A DNA stretch of 64,000 nt from Rhynchospora pubera (GCA_028095005.1 CM051459.1:1541190-1605189), one strand, 5' to 3'; shown: positions 49,278 to 60,300, counted from the stretch's first letter. Numbers and translations are program-made. Notes: generated by a model not told the origin, from the letters alone.

Positions 49278-49445
49278 GGCGCCGTTTGGATTCCCATGGG
49301 ATTTTGGAGAATTTCATCTTACTACCATAAATTTATTATAAACAATCCAAACTCTTCACAAAATTACACACTTCCCAATAAATTTATTCCTAAAAATTGC
49401 AACTTCCCCAAATTCCCCAACTTCTTAAGCGATCCAAACGGCCCC
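49278..49445. mobile_element. GGN...CGTTTGGAT MITE, copy g
   Basis: Ends GGCGCCGTTTGGAT / complement GGGGCCGTTTGGAT, 168 bp, duplication TAT. Confidence 0.88.
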
Positions 49446-50239
49446 TATATCTTAATTTTTCTATTTTCCGCTCTGTTCATCTTTATATAATCTATATATA
49501 ATCGGGTTGATAAAGATCATCCCTAATATTTATTATCTCCATCATTCCCTGAAAATCTACATCATTAATGAGAAAAAATATGTCATTAATAAAGAAACAC
49601 ATTATCCCCATATTTCTCATCCCCACCGGCGCTAATGACCCCTCCCTCTTCTTTGTTTCCATCCCTTCCTATCCCACCTCACAGAAATTTTCCAAAATAT
49701 TTGTATTATAAGAACTATAACAATTAGTTTTTCCATAACAATTATATTCTATAACTAAGACAAATAGTTTTTTTTTCAGAACAATAATATTTAGAAACTA
49801 GAAAAATTAGATGTTTTTTCTAGAACAATTATATTATGAAACTAGAATAATTAGTTTTTTTTTTTACAAAACGATTATATTCTACAACTAAGACAATTAG
49901 TTTTTTTTCAAAAAAATATATTTTGAAACTAGAACAATTAGTTTTTTTTAGAACAATTATATTATGAAATTATAATAATTAGTTTTTTTACTGTACTAAT
50001 ATACATAATTATTCTGGACCAACCATTCACTTTTCCGGTTTGAATGTGTTAAAGAGAGCAAGTCATATGATATGTTGTGGTAGAGGAAAATAAATTTTTT
50101 TTAAGTGAAGTTATACTCTATTTGGAGACGATAAGTGTTTAATGTTTAGTTTTTCTGCAATTAGAACCAAAATTTTGAATTCGAGTATTTATACGGATCT
50201 GATCCTTCCAGCAGTCTAATTTGCGCAAAAGCAAAATCA
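49446..50239. repeat. Intergenic DNA with a degenerate tandem repeat (49700-49992)
   Basis: 49700-49992 is built of units of about 45 bp around GAACTAGAACAATTAGTTTTTTT and AGAACAATTATATTATGAAA, six or so copies. The preceding 49505-49690 is CAT/ATC-rich, like the ends of the MULE-like element at 29.84 kb, but no duplication was found. Confidence 0.6.
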
Positions 50240-51928
50240 GGGAAATTTTTTATTAAAGACAAAAATACCCTCGACATTATTAAAAATGACAAAGCATTAA
50301 TTTTTATTTTAAAAATAGCACAGCTATAGCGGCACTGACATCGCCGCTATAGCAGTGCCTTAAAAACAAAAAAAAATTTGCCTATAGCGGCAATACAATT
50401 GCCGCTATAGGGCTTCTCTTTTTTGTTTTGTGCCGACTGAATTTTTTTTTCCTTTTTTCGTTTTTTTTTTTTGCTTTTATTTTTTTTGAGTTTTTAATAT
50501 TTTTATTATATTTTAATAAATTGTATAATATATAGTGTTCTAACTACGTGCCGTGTCATGTTGTGTCGTGTCAACACGTCATGTCCGGAACATTTGTCGT
50601 TCTATTAATGTTCTTCTATCATGCGTGTCGTGTCGTGTCAGACACTATCGTGTTGACACGATCGTGTCGTATCGTGTTAGTCGTGTCAAATCGTATCAGA
50701 TTATTTTATTATTTTTTAAATTAAAAAATCATTAAAAATTTAAAAGTAAGCGAAAAATTACTATATGTCATAATTTATTATTTAATTAAGTGTAAATTTT
50801 TATTAATATTTTTCATAAAAAAATAATAATTAGATTAAAACAATATTGTGATTTAAATGATGGTAAATAATATGATGTAGTATTACAAATTGAAATTAAA
50901 TTGTTAATTTTGCTTAAATAATCCACATTAATAATTAAATTTGTATTGAGGTGTCGTGTTGCGTGTGGAATCGTGTTGTGTTGCGTGTCGAATCGTGTCG
51001 TGTTGAATCGTGTCAAACTTTCTAATGTCTTAACACAACACGAATGTGTCGTGTCAATTTTATATTCGTATCGTGTCGTGTCGTGTCATTTTGAAGAACA
51101 CAAATTTAATTATTAATGTCGATTATTTAAGTAAAATTAATAATTTAATTTCAATTTATAATACTACATCATATTATTTACCATCGTTTAAATCATAATA
51201 TTGTTCTAATCTAATTATTATTTTCTTATGAAAATATTAATAAAAAGTTTTAACTTAGTTTAAATCATAATATTGTTATAATCTAATTATTATTTTTTTA
51301 TGAAAATATTAATAAAAAGTTTTAACTTAATCAAATAATTTATTATGATGTTCTGTAAATTTTCGCTTACTTTTAATTTTTAATAATTTTTTAATTTAAA
51401 AATAATAAAATAATCTAATACGATTTAACACGACTAACATGACACGACAAGATCGTGTCATTCGTGACGTGTCAAGATACGTGTCGTGTTGTCTGTTCTT
51501 ACCACTAAGCATGACACGATTAAAAAAGTAATTCGTGTGAACACGATCGTGTATGACACAACACGACACGCACGATTGAAGAGCACTAATGACACAACAA
51601 ATGATTCGAACATGACGTATTTGACACGACACGTATTTAGAACACTATATATTATACAATTTATTAAAATGTAAAAATATTAAAAAACATAAAAATAAAA
51701 GTAAAAGAAAAAACGAAAAAAGGAAAAAAAAATCAGCCGACACAAAAAAAAGAGAAGTCCTATAGCGGCACTACTATTGCCGCTATAGGCAAATTTTTTT
51801 TGTTTTTAAGACATTGCTATAGCGGCGATGTTAGTGCCGCTATAGCTGTGCTATTTTTAAAAAAATATTAAGATTTTGTCATTTTTAATAATGTTGAGGG
51901 TATTTTTGTCTTTGATAAAAATTTTCCC
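50240..51928. mobile_element. 1.69-kb foldback element, nested palindromes
   Basis: Left arm about 50240-50943, right arm about 51100-51928, spacer about 157 bp; the arms are inverted copies from end to end. Ends GGGAAA / TTTCCC are flanked by a 7-bp duplication AAAATCA (50233-50239 and 51929-51935; 8 bp if the preceding C is counted). Each arm holds two small hairpins, CTATAGCGGC...GCCGCTATAG (50324-50352, 50382-50410, 51760-51788, 51817-51845). Further in are many CGTGTCGTGTC words. A 72-bp unit is duplicated in tandem in the right arm only (51186-51257 and 51258-51329). No coding sequence. The superfamily is uncertain. Confidence 0.85.
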
Positions 51929-51935
51929 AAAATCA

Positions 51936-52932
51936 GATCACGCTAAAAATGAGCATTTAAAAAGCAGTCTCGAGTTTCAACTCTCAACTGCCCTAGAATC
52001 ACTTCAAGTACAAGCTAAAATTGAAAAGTGGATTATTTCGAAATGCAGAAAAGGTGGGATTACCAATCAATGGGCTGTCTGAAACTCCAAATAGAAACAG
52101 CCCATGGGTTTTTGCAACAGAGCACATGGTGTCCTTGCTGGTTTCATGACACTATTAAGTATTAACTGTGCCACCAACCATGTTTTAAATTTTACTACGT
52201 TTCAACTTTCACGAGATGAAAGAAAAATTGTGGCGGCTGGCCGACTGGGTGTGTCATGTGTGGTGTGGCACTGTGGCACTGTGGCGTGTGGGGGTAAGTT
52301 TATAGGCCCAAAGATGCCTAGCACCTAGACCTAGCCACTTCTTCATGGATTCGCACGGTATTTTCAAAAGCTGAACAGAATTAAACATGTGATTCCAAAT
52401 TGTCTGCATTTCCTTCTCTCTTTTTTTTTTTCCTTTTCAAATAGTATTACTGATTGAATCAGAATTCGCAGACTTTAATTCGTACATAAATGTCTATGAA
52501 TTATTTATTTATATGTCAAAACTTGTGATTTTCAGTATCGTTTCCGTTCATCAGGCTTTTCAAAATAAATGAATAAAATGAGACCTAGTACTCGCATTAA
52601 ACATAGACTATAGATCGGGTATCCAATGGTGTCGATTGTTTTGAGATGGTCACGAGTTTGTTGAAATTCGCATCATTTGTCTAGTAAAAAATAAGCATGC
52701 ATATTACACATCTTATGACAAACGATGATAAATCAACACGGCGATTTTATTATTTCGCAAGTCGCATTTAGTACTTATTCGAATATGGGAGTCAAGCACA
52801 AATCGTCAGTGATTCCGCTGTTATTCTAGAGTTAACGGATTCAATTTTCGCTGAATGCGGAAGAGGGGATAAACTCTATTTCTATGGCAAAAAATACTGA
52901 TTTTGAACTTATAAATTTTTTTTAGAAATATT
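51936..52932. other. Intergenic DNA, nothing recognised
   Basis: No gene, no clear repeat. A short TGGCACTGTGGC duplication lies near 52265. Confidence 0.5.
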
Positions 52933-53072
52933 GGCTCCGTTTGAATGAGGTGTGGGAATAAAAGAATAAGGAAATAAATTTATTATAAACAATCCAAACT
53001 TTTCATAAAGTTACACACTTCCCAATACTTCTTTTCTTATTCCTTTTATTTCCACACCATCCAAACGGAGCC
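52933..53072. mobile_element. GGN...CGTTTGGAT MITE, copy h
   Basis: Ends GGCTCCGTTTGAATG / complement GGCTCCGTTTGGATG, 140 bp, duplication ATT. About 0.8 kb downstream of the ERF stop codon. Confidence 0.88.
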
Positions 53073-53790
53073 ATTGGTAAGTTTTTTACGAAATTTTTTT
53101 TATATTTTACATTATAAATTTTGACAAATTGGAGGTAATTTAGAGTATATATTTTCAATCTACAAAAATAAATATGGTGCAGCGAAGCCATATCTAGTAT
53201 CCATTAAATTATAATGGAATGCATAAACAACACGTGTTAGGCTAAGTATCTAGTCTAGTCAGCTAAGTTATCAACCAGTCCAAAGGTATTCTTCGGTTTT
53301 CGCTCCTCTACAGACATGCGCGGCACGTGCGGATACAAAATTGACCTCCACTCGTATTTACGGTATTACTTTGACACCCAACCCGTTTCTTCTCGGTTCC
53401 CTATTGTATTGAATATTTGTATTTGTATTGAATGCGCTACGCGCAGTGAATTTGAGAATCGAGAGTGAGCGGCCGCTCATAGTCATACAGGTTTTGGATT
53501 TTGATTGTACTTGTATTAATTCCATTGATATATACGCGGCAACACTTGATTTCAGCCTTTGAACATTCACAAGAAAAATTGATCCAACTTGTGGAAGTAA
53601 GGAGTAATTAAAGTTTTCGGAACAAGTGTCAATGTTAAGCTTAATATCCCATTGTGATCTGTGAATATAAAAGTAAAAGCATAATTAATTGAATTATATT
53701 AGTACAAAAAGTGAGGGTGCATCGTACGTCGATCGCACAGAATTAGAACCATGTCGGTACGAGGTACGTGCTGACGTGCCGACCCCACAT
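53073..53790. other. Downstream region of the ERF gene
   Basis: No gene is seen. 53280-53580 is slightly richer in G+C with no convincing frame. Confidence 0.45.
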
Positions 53791-53791
53791 T

Positions 53792-53802
53792 TTTATTTTA
53801 TT
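53792..53802 (-). terminator. Poly(A) signals of the ERF gene
   Basis: On the minus strand two overlapping AATAAA-type signals (CAATAAAATAAAA) lie about 50 bp after the stop codon at 53850. Confidence 0.55.
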
Positions 53803-53849
53803 GAGTGCCCGCATTGTTATGTACTTGCAATTCCTAAAATTAAGAGAAG

Positions 53850-54519
53850 CTACACGCTTAACTGGGAAGCGTCAGATCCGAAAGGGCTCTGATCCCAGCC
53901 GTCGATATCGATATCGATATCGATGCCCAGAAAGTCCTCCAAGCGGGACATCTCCGCCTCAAAGTCAAAGCTCCAGGAACAAGAAGACGACTCCCTCTCC
54001 CTCTCCAATTCCATCGGATCAGCATCGGGGAAGTTCAGCTTCGCTTTGTCGCCCCGGATGCGCCGCGCCGCCGCATCGTAGGCCCTTGCGGCCTCCTCAG
54101 CAGTGGCGAAGGTGCCCAGCCACACGCGCATGCCCTTGCGCGGGTCGCGGATCTCCGCCGCCCACTTGCCCCAGGGACGCCGTCGGATCCCTCTGTAACT
54201 ACTCTTTCGCCCTCGACCTCCACCTCGAGGCTTTGCTATTGTCGTCTTTGCGCCACCTGGCATGACATGACATCATTCGACATGCTGAGACAAGTCCATA
54301 ATCATGCATGCATAATAATGTATCATAGAGTTGTACGTCATGTTTATTCTGCGTTGAATAAAACATATATATATATATATATATACGATTATACGAATAC
54401 GAACCAGCTGAGCCTGAGGGAAGTTGGTGAGCGTCGGATACTGCCTGCGACTGGGATGCTCGGAGATCTCGGCCGTTGGTTAAGGCCACAAACTCGGATA
54501 TCAGAGCTCCACCACACAT
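53850..54519 (-). CDS. Group VII ERF transcription factor (oxygen-sensing type)
   Basis: Two exons, 54519-54405 and 54256-53850, join in phase across a 148-bp GT-AG intron and give 173 residues. The N-terminus MCGGALISEF is the Cys2 N-degron signature of group VII ERFs: in known members Cys2 is oxidised in air by plant cysteine oxidases and the protein is destroyed, while low oxygen stabilises it. Residues 58-115 are one AP2/ERF DNA-binding domain (YRGIRRRPWGKWAAEIRDPR) with the ERF-type Ala and Asp (WAAEIRD) that favour GCC-box binding. A basic GRGRK stretch before it is a likely nuclear signal. The acidic tail has an ID repeat coded by a GATATC-type microsatellite. The short length fits the HRE1/HRE2 (ERF71/73) subgroup rather than RAP2.12. 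A LINE lies just upstream. Confidence 0.92.
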
Positions 54520-54615
54520 CTCTGAAGTGATCTGATCTGATGTCTCTTCTCTCTTTTTTTACTTTGTAATAAAGTTGACTGAAATTTGTATGACAAGCAT
54601 CTCACTCACCTGCTT

Positions 54616-54626
54616 CCCTTTTTATA
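54616..54626 (-). promoter_or_regulatory. TATA box of the ERF gene
   Basis: Minus-strand TATAAAAAGGG lies about 100 bp before the ATG, implying a start of transcription near 54590 and a leader of about 70 nt. The LINE begins within roughly 100-180 bp further upstream. Confidence 0.7.
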
Positions 54627-54711
54627 GCTGCTTTGGATTTTAGCGCTTTCTTTAAATTTTTATCAAAAGAGGGTATGATTGTTTATGAGCGTCTCCAAAC
54701 GGCCATGAAGC

Positions 54712-54790
54712 CTCTTCCCCTCTTCCCTCTTCCCCTCTTCCCCTCTTCTCCCCAGCGTTGAAACCTACTCCTCCCCTCTTCTCTTCCTCC
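54712..54790 (+). promoter_or_regulatory. CT-rich LINE leader
   Basis: Repeats of CCTCTTCCC cover 54712-54755 and CT-rich sequence continues to the ORF1 ATG (CACCATGG context). LINE promoters are internal and lie in this zone, so it may also affect the diverging ERF promoter; that is inference. Confidence 0.5.
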
Positions 54791-54801
54791 CTTTCCTCAC
54801 C

Positions 54802-57303
54802 ATGGACGCTATAGTCCCAAACCACTACCCATTCCGTGAAAATCGAGCCCACACTGTTCATATCTTCTTCCCAGAAAATGAAAAGTTCCACCACCTCGCC
54901 ACTGCTGTCTCCCAAACCATTTCTATTTCTGCGACCAGCCAAGACCATATATGGACTAGGAACGGTTTAAGGCACTATTTTGCAAATCATTTTGGGGGTT
55001 TAGTAGATGATTACCCAACGTTCCACCATTCCAGATCTACTCTCCTCTTAACCCTACCCTCCAGACTACATAGAGATGAAGTCTTGCAACAATGCCATGC
55101 CTGGTCTCGCAAAAATGGCCTTAAACTTAACAACTTTGCAGACTCTACTATGCCATTTCTCCTACCTATCTACATGGTTCAAATTAGGATCCATGGCTTC
55201 CCCTTGTCGCACTGGGACACCCCCTTCTTCCGTGCAGCTATCTCTGAATTTGGGAAACTCATCCAGGTTCACTCCGACAATCTTACTGGCGGTGAACGCT
55301 CAAACCTCAAACTCTGGATTGAATGTCGCGACCCATACGCCATCCCAGAATACTTGATTCCTAATTTCTCGACTCGATGGTGCACTTGTCGCGTTCAGGT
55401 CGAATTTTGGTATCCAATTGGCTGGATCCCACCACCCCCCCATGATGGAAATCAAAGCTCTGACTACATGCCTCCGTCCAATCAACACCAGTATGATAGC
55501 CCGAATGGAAATGCCAACGATCCTTCTATGTGGGATCTTCTCCTTAGTTGCCATCGCCGTGTCTTAGAACAATACCGAGAGGGAGTTCCCCTGCAGCCGG
55601 TGGATCATCCCATCCTACCGGACTTTTACCATCCAGATGAACCCTACCAACACTCGGTGTATAACACCATACCCATGGATTTCAAACCTCCTAATACAGT
55701 GGTCCACAGCAACATGAACATAGAAAAAGTCCTAATCCAAACAGATCGTCAGTATGAAGGGACACGTCAACAACCCGTCCAAATTACTGATCACCTGAAA
55801 AGTCCTGACAACCCCGATGGATCAATCGATAAGACCATGACCCACCGTCAGATGCCAGCTCAAATCAGTCCAAGCGACCAAAAGCCTAACACAACACACG
55901 TGGCTAATTTGGACCACTCACCTTATCAACCATCATCTACCAAACACGTTACACACCATCAGCTTATTGGTCCTGACCCCTTCAGACCCGCTCCGCCTAT
56001 CCAACCCGATAAAAAATGCAAAGAATACCCTACTGTTACAATGATGGATTCCAATCTGCTCAACCCATGCCCATTAAACTTAAACACTAAAAGAATAATA
56101 TCGCCCATAATCCCTTCTGTTCTTGGGCCAGGCCCAAAGCTACACCATCATTCCTCAACTACTTTGAACACGCCTCGCTCAGATGCTATCCTCACTTGCC
56201 CATTCCTCGTAAACCTCAATACTCAACCTCAATCCGTACCTCTCTCCTCCAGCTCTACCACAAAACCTTTATTTGCAAACAACAAAACCGCCATGGATAA
56301 GTCTAGTGAGGAACTTATCCAGAAATTTGCGGGACTGCTCAAAACCCCCGCCTCCACAGCAACTATTGCCGTCTCTAGAGAACAGGAAGCAACTAAAGAC
56401 CCTACCCTCTGTCTCATGGCTCGAGTAATCACGGATAAGACTGTTTTTGACCAAACCTTCACTGATTCTTTAATGCGAGCTTGGGATGTTCACCATGAAA
56501 CCTCCTTCAACCCGCAAGGAAAAAATCAAATGCTGGTGGTGTTTCAAAACGCAAAGGACCGTGCACATGTGCGAGATGATGGTCCTTGGTTTCTCAGGCA
56601 TGACTTCATTGCAATTGATCCTATCCCCTCAATCACTGAGCTCCCTTCTTTCCATGCTTCCACAGTTCAGATGTGGATTCAACTCCACAACATCCCTGCT
56701 GGATCAATGGAAGAGGATGACATCTATGATGTGGCATCAAAAGTGGGAAACCCCTGCTCAGCTCTAACCACTGCTTTCTTCAGGTCCAGAAAATTCTATA
56801 AGATTAAGGTTGAGAGAGATGCCAATCTTCCCCTCCTAGAAACCATTCAAGTCACACACAGCAACAGGCCTGATTTCCTGATTTATGTGACCTATGAAAG
56901 ACTGAATAGGTTCTGTAACTTCTGTGGTTTGCTTGGCCATGAGCGATCTACTTGCTCAGATTACAACCACCTTTTTCGTACCTCTAAACTACCAGAATAC
57001 CAAAATCGAGAAGACCTCAAACAAATCCTCAAAAAGAAAACGAGACCTTGGCTTACTTCACCGGCCTTGATCCCAAACCAACCATCACCTCCTCTTTCCA
57101 CACAGTCAGCGATGCCATCTTCAAACCTTAAACGAACATTCTTCTCCAACTCAGACCAGTTACTCCTGGGCTCAACTCACTTGGAAAATAAAGAGGATGG
57201 AAGTATCTCTGCCCACTCCAACCACACCACTGACTCACAACTAGTTCGAAACCCCAAGAAAGCAAAGGCGGCAAGCCATGAGGCTTCGCCGCTTCATATA
57301 TGA
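54802..57303 (+). CDS. LINE ORF1, nucleic-acid-binding protein
   Basis: 833 residues. The C-terminal part (about 535-720) is a DUF4283-type domain (VVFQNAKDRAHVRDDGPWFL, VQMWIQLHNIPAG) followed by a CX2CX4HX4C zinc knuckle at 705-718 (CNFCGLLGHERSTC). This is the usual plant LINE ORF1, thought to coat the RNA. Residues 70-210 form a second domain of similar style (LHRDEVLQQCHAWSRKNGL, VQIRIHGFPLSHWDTPFFRA, FGKLIQVHSDNLTG), so the protein is longer than typical. A low-complexity middle (220-500), rich in P, H, N, T and D, links them. The start at 54802 has a good CACCATGG context. The stop overlaps the ORF2 start in ATGA. Confidence 0.9.
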   Translation: MDAIVPNHYPFRENRAHTVHIFFPENEKFHHLATAVSQTISISATSQDHIWTRNGLRHYFANHFGGLVDDYPTFHHSRSTLLLTLPSRLHRDEVLQQCHAWSRKNGLKLNNFADSTMPFLLPIYMVQIRIHGFPLSHWDTPFFRAAISEFGKLIQVHSDNLTGGERSNLKLWIECRDPYAIPEYLIPNFSTRWCTCRVQVEFWYPIGWIPPPPHDGNQSSDYMPPSNQHQYDSPNGNANDPSMWDLLLSCHRRVLEQYREGVPLQPVDHPILPDFYHPDEPYQHSVYNTIPMDFKPPNTVVHSNMNIEKVLIQTDRQYEGTRQQPVQITDHLKSPDNPDGSIDKTMTHRQMPAQISPSDQKPNTTHVANLDHSPYQPSSTKHVTHHQLIGPDPFRPAPPIQPDKKCKEYPTVTMMDSNLLNPCPLNLNTKRIISPIIPSVLGPGPKLHHHSSTTLNTPRSDAILTCPFLVNLNTQPQSVPLSSSSTTKPLFANNKTAMDKSSEELIQKFAGLLKTPASTATIAVSREQEATKDPTLCLMARVITDKTVFDQTFTDSLMRAWDVHHETSFNPQGKNQMLVVFQNAKDRAHVRDDGPWFLRHDFIAIDPIPSITELPSFHASTVQMWIQLHNIPAGSMEEDDIYDVASKVGNPCSALTTAFFRSRKFYKIKVERDANLPLLETIQVTHSNRPDFLIYVTYERLNRFCNFCGLLGHERSTCSDYNHLFRTSKLPEYQNREDLKQILKKKTRPWLTSPALIPNQPSPPLSTQSAMPSSNLKRTFFSNSDQLLLGSTHLENKEDGSISAHSNHTTDSQLVRNPKKAKAASHEASPLHI

Positions 57304-60300
57304 ATCTTCTGTCCTGGAATTGTAGAGGTAGTGGAGGACCTCTAACAATTCCTACTCTGAAACAATACCTCCACAACACCGGGTCTCAATTGGCGGTTAT
57401 TACTGAGACTCGATGTAACAAAAGTATGGCTAATCTTAGAATAAAAAAATTGCCGCTACAAAATGCTCATGTGGTTGAGGGAGTAGGCAAAGGAGGTGGT
57501 CTCTGGTTGCTTTGGTCTGATGAAATGCAGGTAGAAGTTGTAAGTGAAGGGAGGAGATACATTGCTGCAAAATGCTCCTTTAATCGGGTTTGCCCGGATA
57601 TGTGGTTATTGGTGGCGGTGTATGGGGATCCTCGGCATACACAGAACAAAGCGATTTGGGAAGAAATCATGAATCTGGTTTCACTTCACAGTCTTCCTGT
57701 CTGCCTAATTGGAGACTTCAACGAGATTGCATCATTACAAGAGAAGGTTGGAGGTAAGAGTCGATTAAGATCCTCGGTCAGGTACTTCCTTAATCTCATT
57801 GATAATGTTGGATTGATTGATTTGGGGTATAGAGGTCCGGCTTACACCTGGACAAATAAGCAGCCGAATGGTACACTTATAGCGCAGCGCCTTGATCGGG
57901 CCTTAGCCTCAACTGATTGGCTTGATTTATTTCCAAATTCAGCTGTTTTCCACCTTCCAAGATTTAACAGTGACCACCTACCTATCCTTTTACGAACCTC
58001 CCCAAATGCCATTAAGCAGCCAAAAACTTTTAAAATAGAGCATTGTTGGTTGCATGACTCCTCTTTTATCCAAGTTTGTAAAGATGCTGTCAATTCAAAC
58101 TTTCAAAACTGGAACTCGTACCATCAAAAACTAAAAAAAGATGTTGTCAAGTGGTATAAAAGCAGAGGTACTCCTGATCGATATCTACAAGCAATCCAGG
58201 TTGAGATGTCCCAAATCCACAATTTGCCAAACTCGACCCAAAAATGGGAACAAGAAAACAAACTTCAAAAACAATATAATGATGTTTTGAAGGCACAGGA
58301 GGTTTACTGGGCCCAGCGAGCCCGTCTTAACTGGGTCTTATTTGGTGATCAGAATACGAAGTTTTATCATTCAATAGTCAGGAACAGGCGTAAGCGCAAT
58401 TCCATCACGTGTCTGGAAACAACTTCCGGGAATCTAGTCACTGAGCAGCCTCGCATCACTTCTCTGTTTGTGGAACATTACAAAACCATTTACAGTCGGG
58501 CTCATACGGTCGACCTGCAAGCTGCAATAGGATCAAATTTACTGCAAAACTTTCCTCAGATCCCTTCAGAGATGTCTCATAACCTAGGAGCTATCCCCAC
58601 AAATGAGGAGGTCAAGAAAGCTCTCTGGACAATTGGGCTTGACAAAGCGCCAGGCCCTGACGGTTTGACAGCACGATTTATTCGAACCCACTGGACAGAC
58701 CTGCAAACTTTATTTTGTACAGAAATAAAAAACTGGTTTCAACAGAAGGAAATCCCCCGTAAGCAAGCTGCTACAAACATTGTGCTCATCCCAAAATGCC
58801 AAAACCCGACCACTGTCTCCCACTACAGGCCGATTAGTGTCTCAAATGTTATCTACAAAACTTTTGCAAAGATTCTTGCCTTGCGGCTTAAACCTCTGCT
58901 TACTTCTCTTGTCTCTCTGGAACAAACAGCTTTCTTACCAGGGAGGGAAATTTCTGAAAATACAATTCTGATCAGAGAAATCATACACTCTTTTGCAAGA
59001 AGCTCCTTCCAGGGAAGTTGTTATTTAATGAAAACTGACCTGACCAAGGCTTTTGACCTCATGGCATGGTCTTATATGAAACAAGTCCTCTCTGCTTTTG
59101 GATTTCCTGACATCTTTATAGACCTCCTCATGGCTTGTGTTACCTCTCCAACCTATACAATTCTTGTGAATGGTTCTGGTTCTGGTTTCATTACCCCTCA
59201 GCGAGGCTTAAGGCAAGGCTGCCCCTTATCACCATACCTCTTTATTCTTGCTATGGAGCCTCTCTCAATCCTGTTCAAAGCCTCTCTTCACACTGGTAAC
59301 ATTACTGGAATCAAGTTAGCCAGCACGGCCCCCCCATTAACCAACTGTCTTTATGCGGATGACTTGATGATCATGGGAATGACTGATCCTCTTGAAGTGC
59401 TGCACTATCACTCTATAATTTCTTGTTTTGCTTCCTTCTCAGGCCAGATGGTAAACCCCTCGAAAACAAAATTCTGGTTCTCCAAAAATAGCACAGCACA
59501 AAATAAAGCCTTTGTTATGCAGGTATTCGGGGGCTGTATAGCAGCTTCTGATGAAACTTATTTAGGCCTCCCTACAGATCCAAAAAAGGCCTCAGCTTGC
59601 GATGCTTTAATCTCCAAGATTTCTTCCAGATTAGCAACTTGGAAAATGAATTCTTTATCTCAAGCAGGTCGCCTGGTCCTAATTAAATCAGTCTTGCAAT
59701 CCATACCGGTTTACCAGATGACCACTCAGTTACTTCCTAAGTTGGTAACCAACAAAATAACTTCAATCATTAGACGTTTCTTTTGGGGGAAAAAAGAGAC
59801 AAACTACATGCCTTTCTGTTCTTGGAAAAGGATAACAAGACCTCTAGATCAGGGGGGGCTAGCTGTTAAAGACATTGCGACTTTCAACAAGGCATTGGTT
59901 TCCAAGCTTGCATGGAAAACACAAGTAAACCCGGACCATTTGTGGTGTAAGATTTTAAAGGCAAAATACTACCCAAGGCGCAATTTCTGGTTTGCAAATA
60001 ATCATGGTTCCTCTTCGGCTACTTGGAATGCAATCTGCAAGATCAAACAAGACTTCTCTAAACAAGTTTGCTGGTCAATTGGAGATGGAAAAACTTGTAC
60101 CGCTATAGGCACACCTTGGCATCAAAGATGGGAACTCTTTAACCCCACAACTCTTCAAACAAAAAACCTCAAAGTGGCCGACCTATGCAATACATCGACT
60201 AGAACCTGGGACATCAACTTACTTATCAGCAATTTTAACCTTCAGGTCACACTTAATATTCTCTCTGACCCAGCCTTAAAGCCAGTGTCATCGGGTCAAA

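Noticed and set aside
53768..54265. Plus-strand frame of 165 codons opposite the ERF
   Set aside because: Arginine/proline/serine-rich antisense shadow of the GC-rich AP2 exon.
54199..54404. Continuation of the MCGGA frame past 54405
   Set aside because: It reads Ile-Tyr repeats from a TA microsatellite in the intron; the splice at 54405/54404 is in phase with the AP2 exon.
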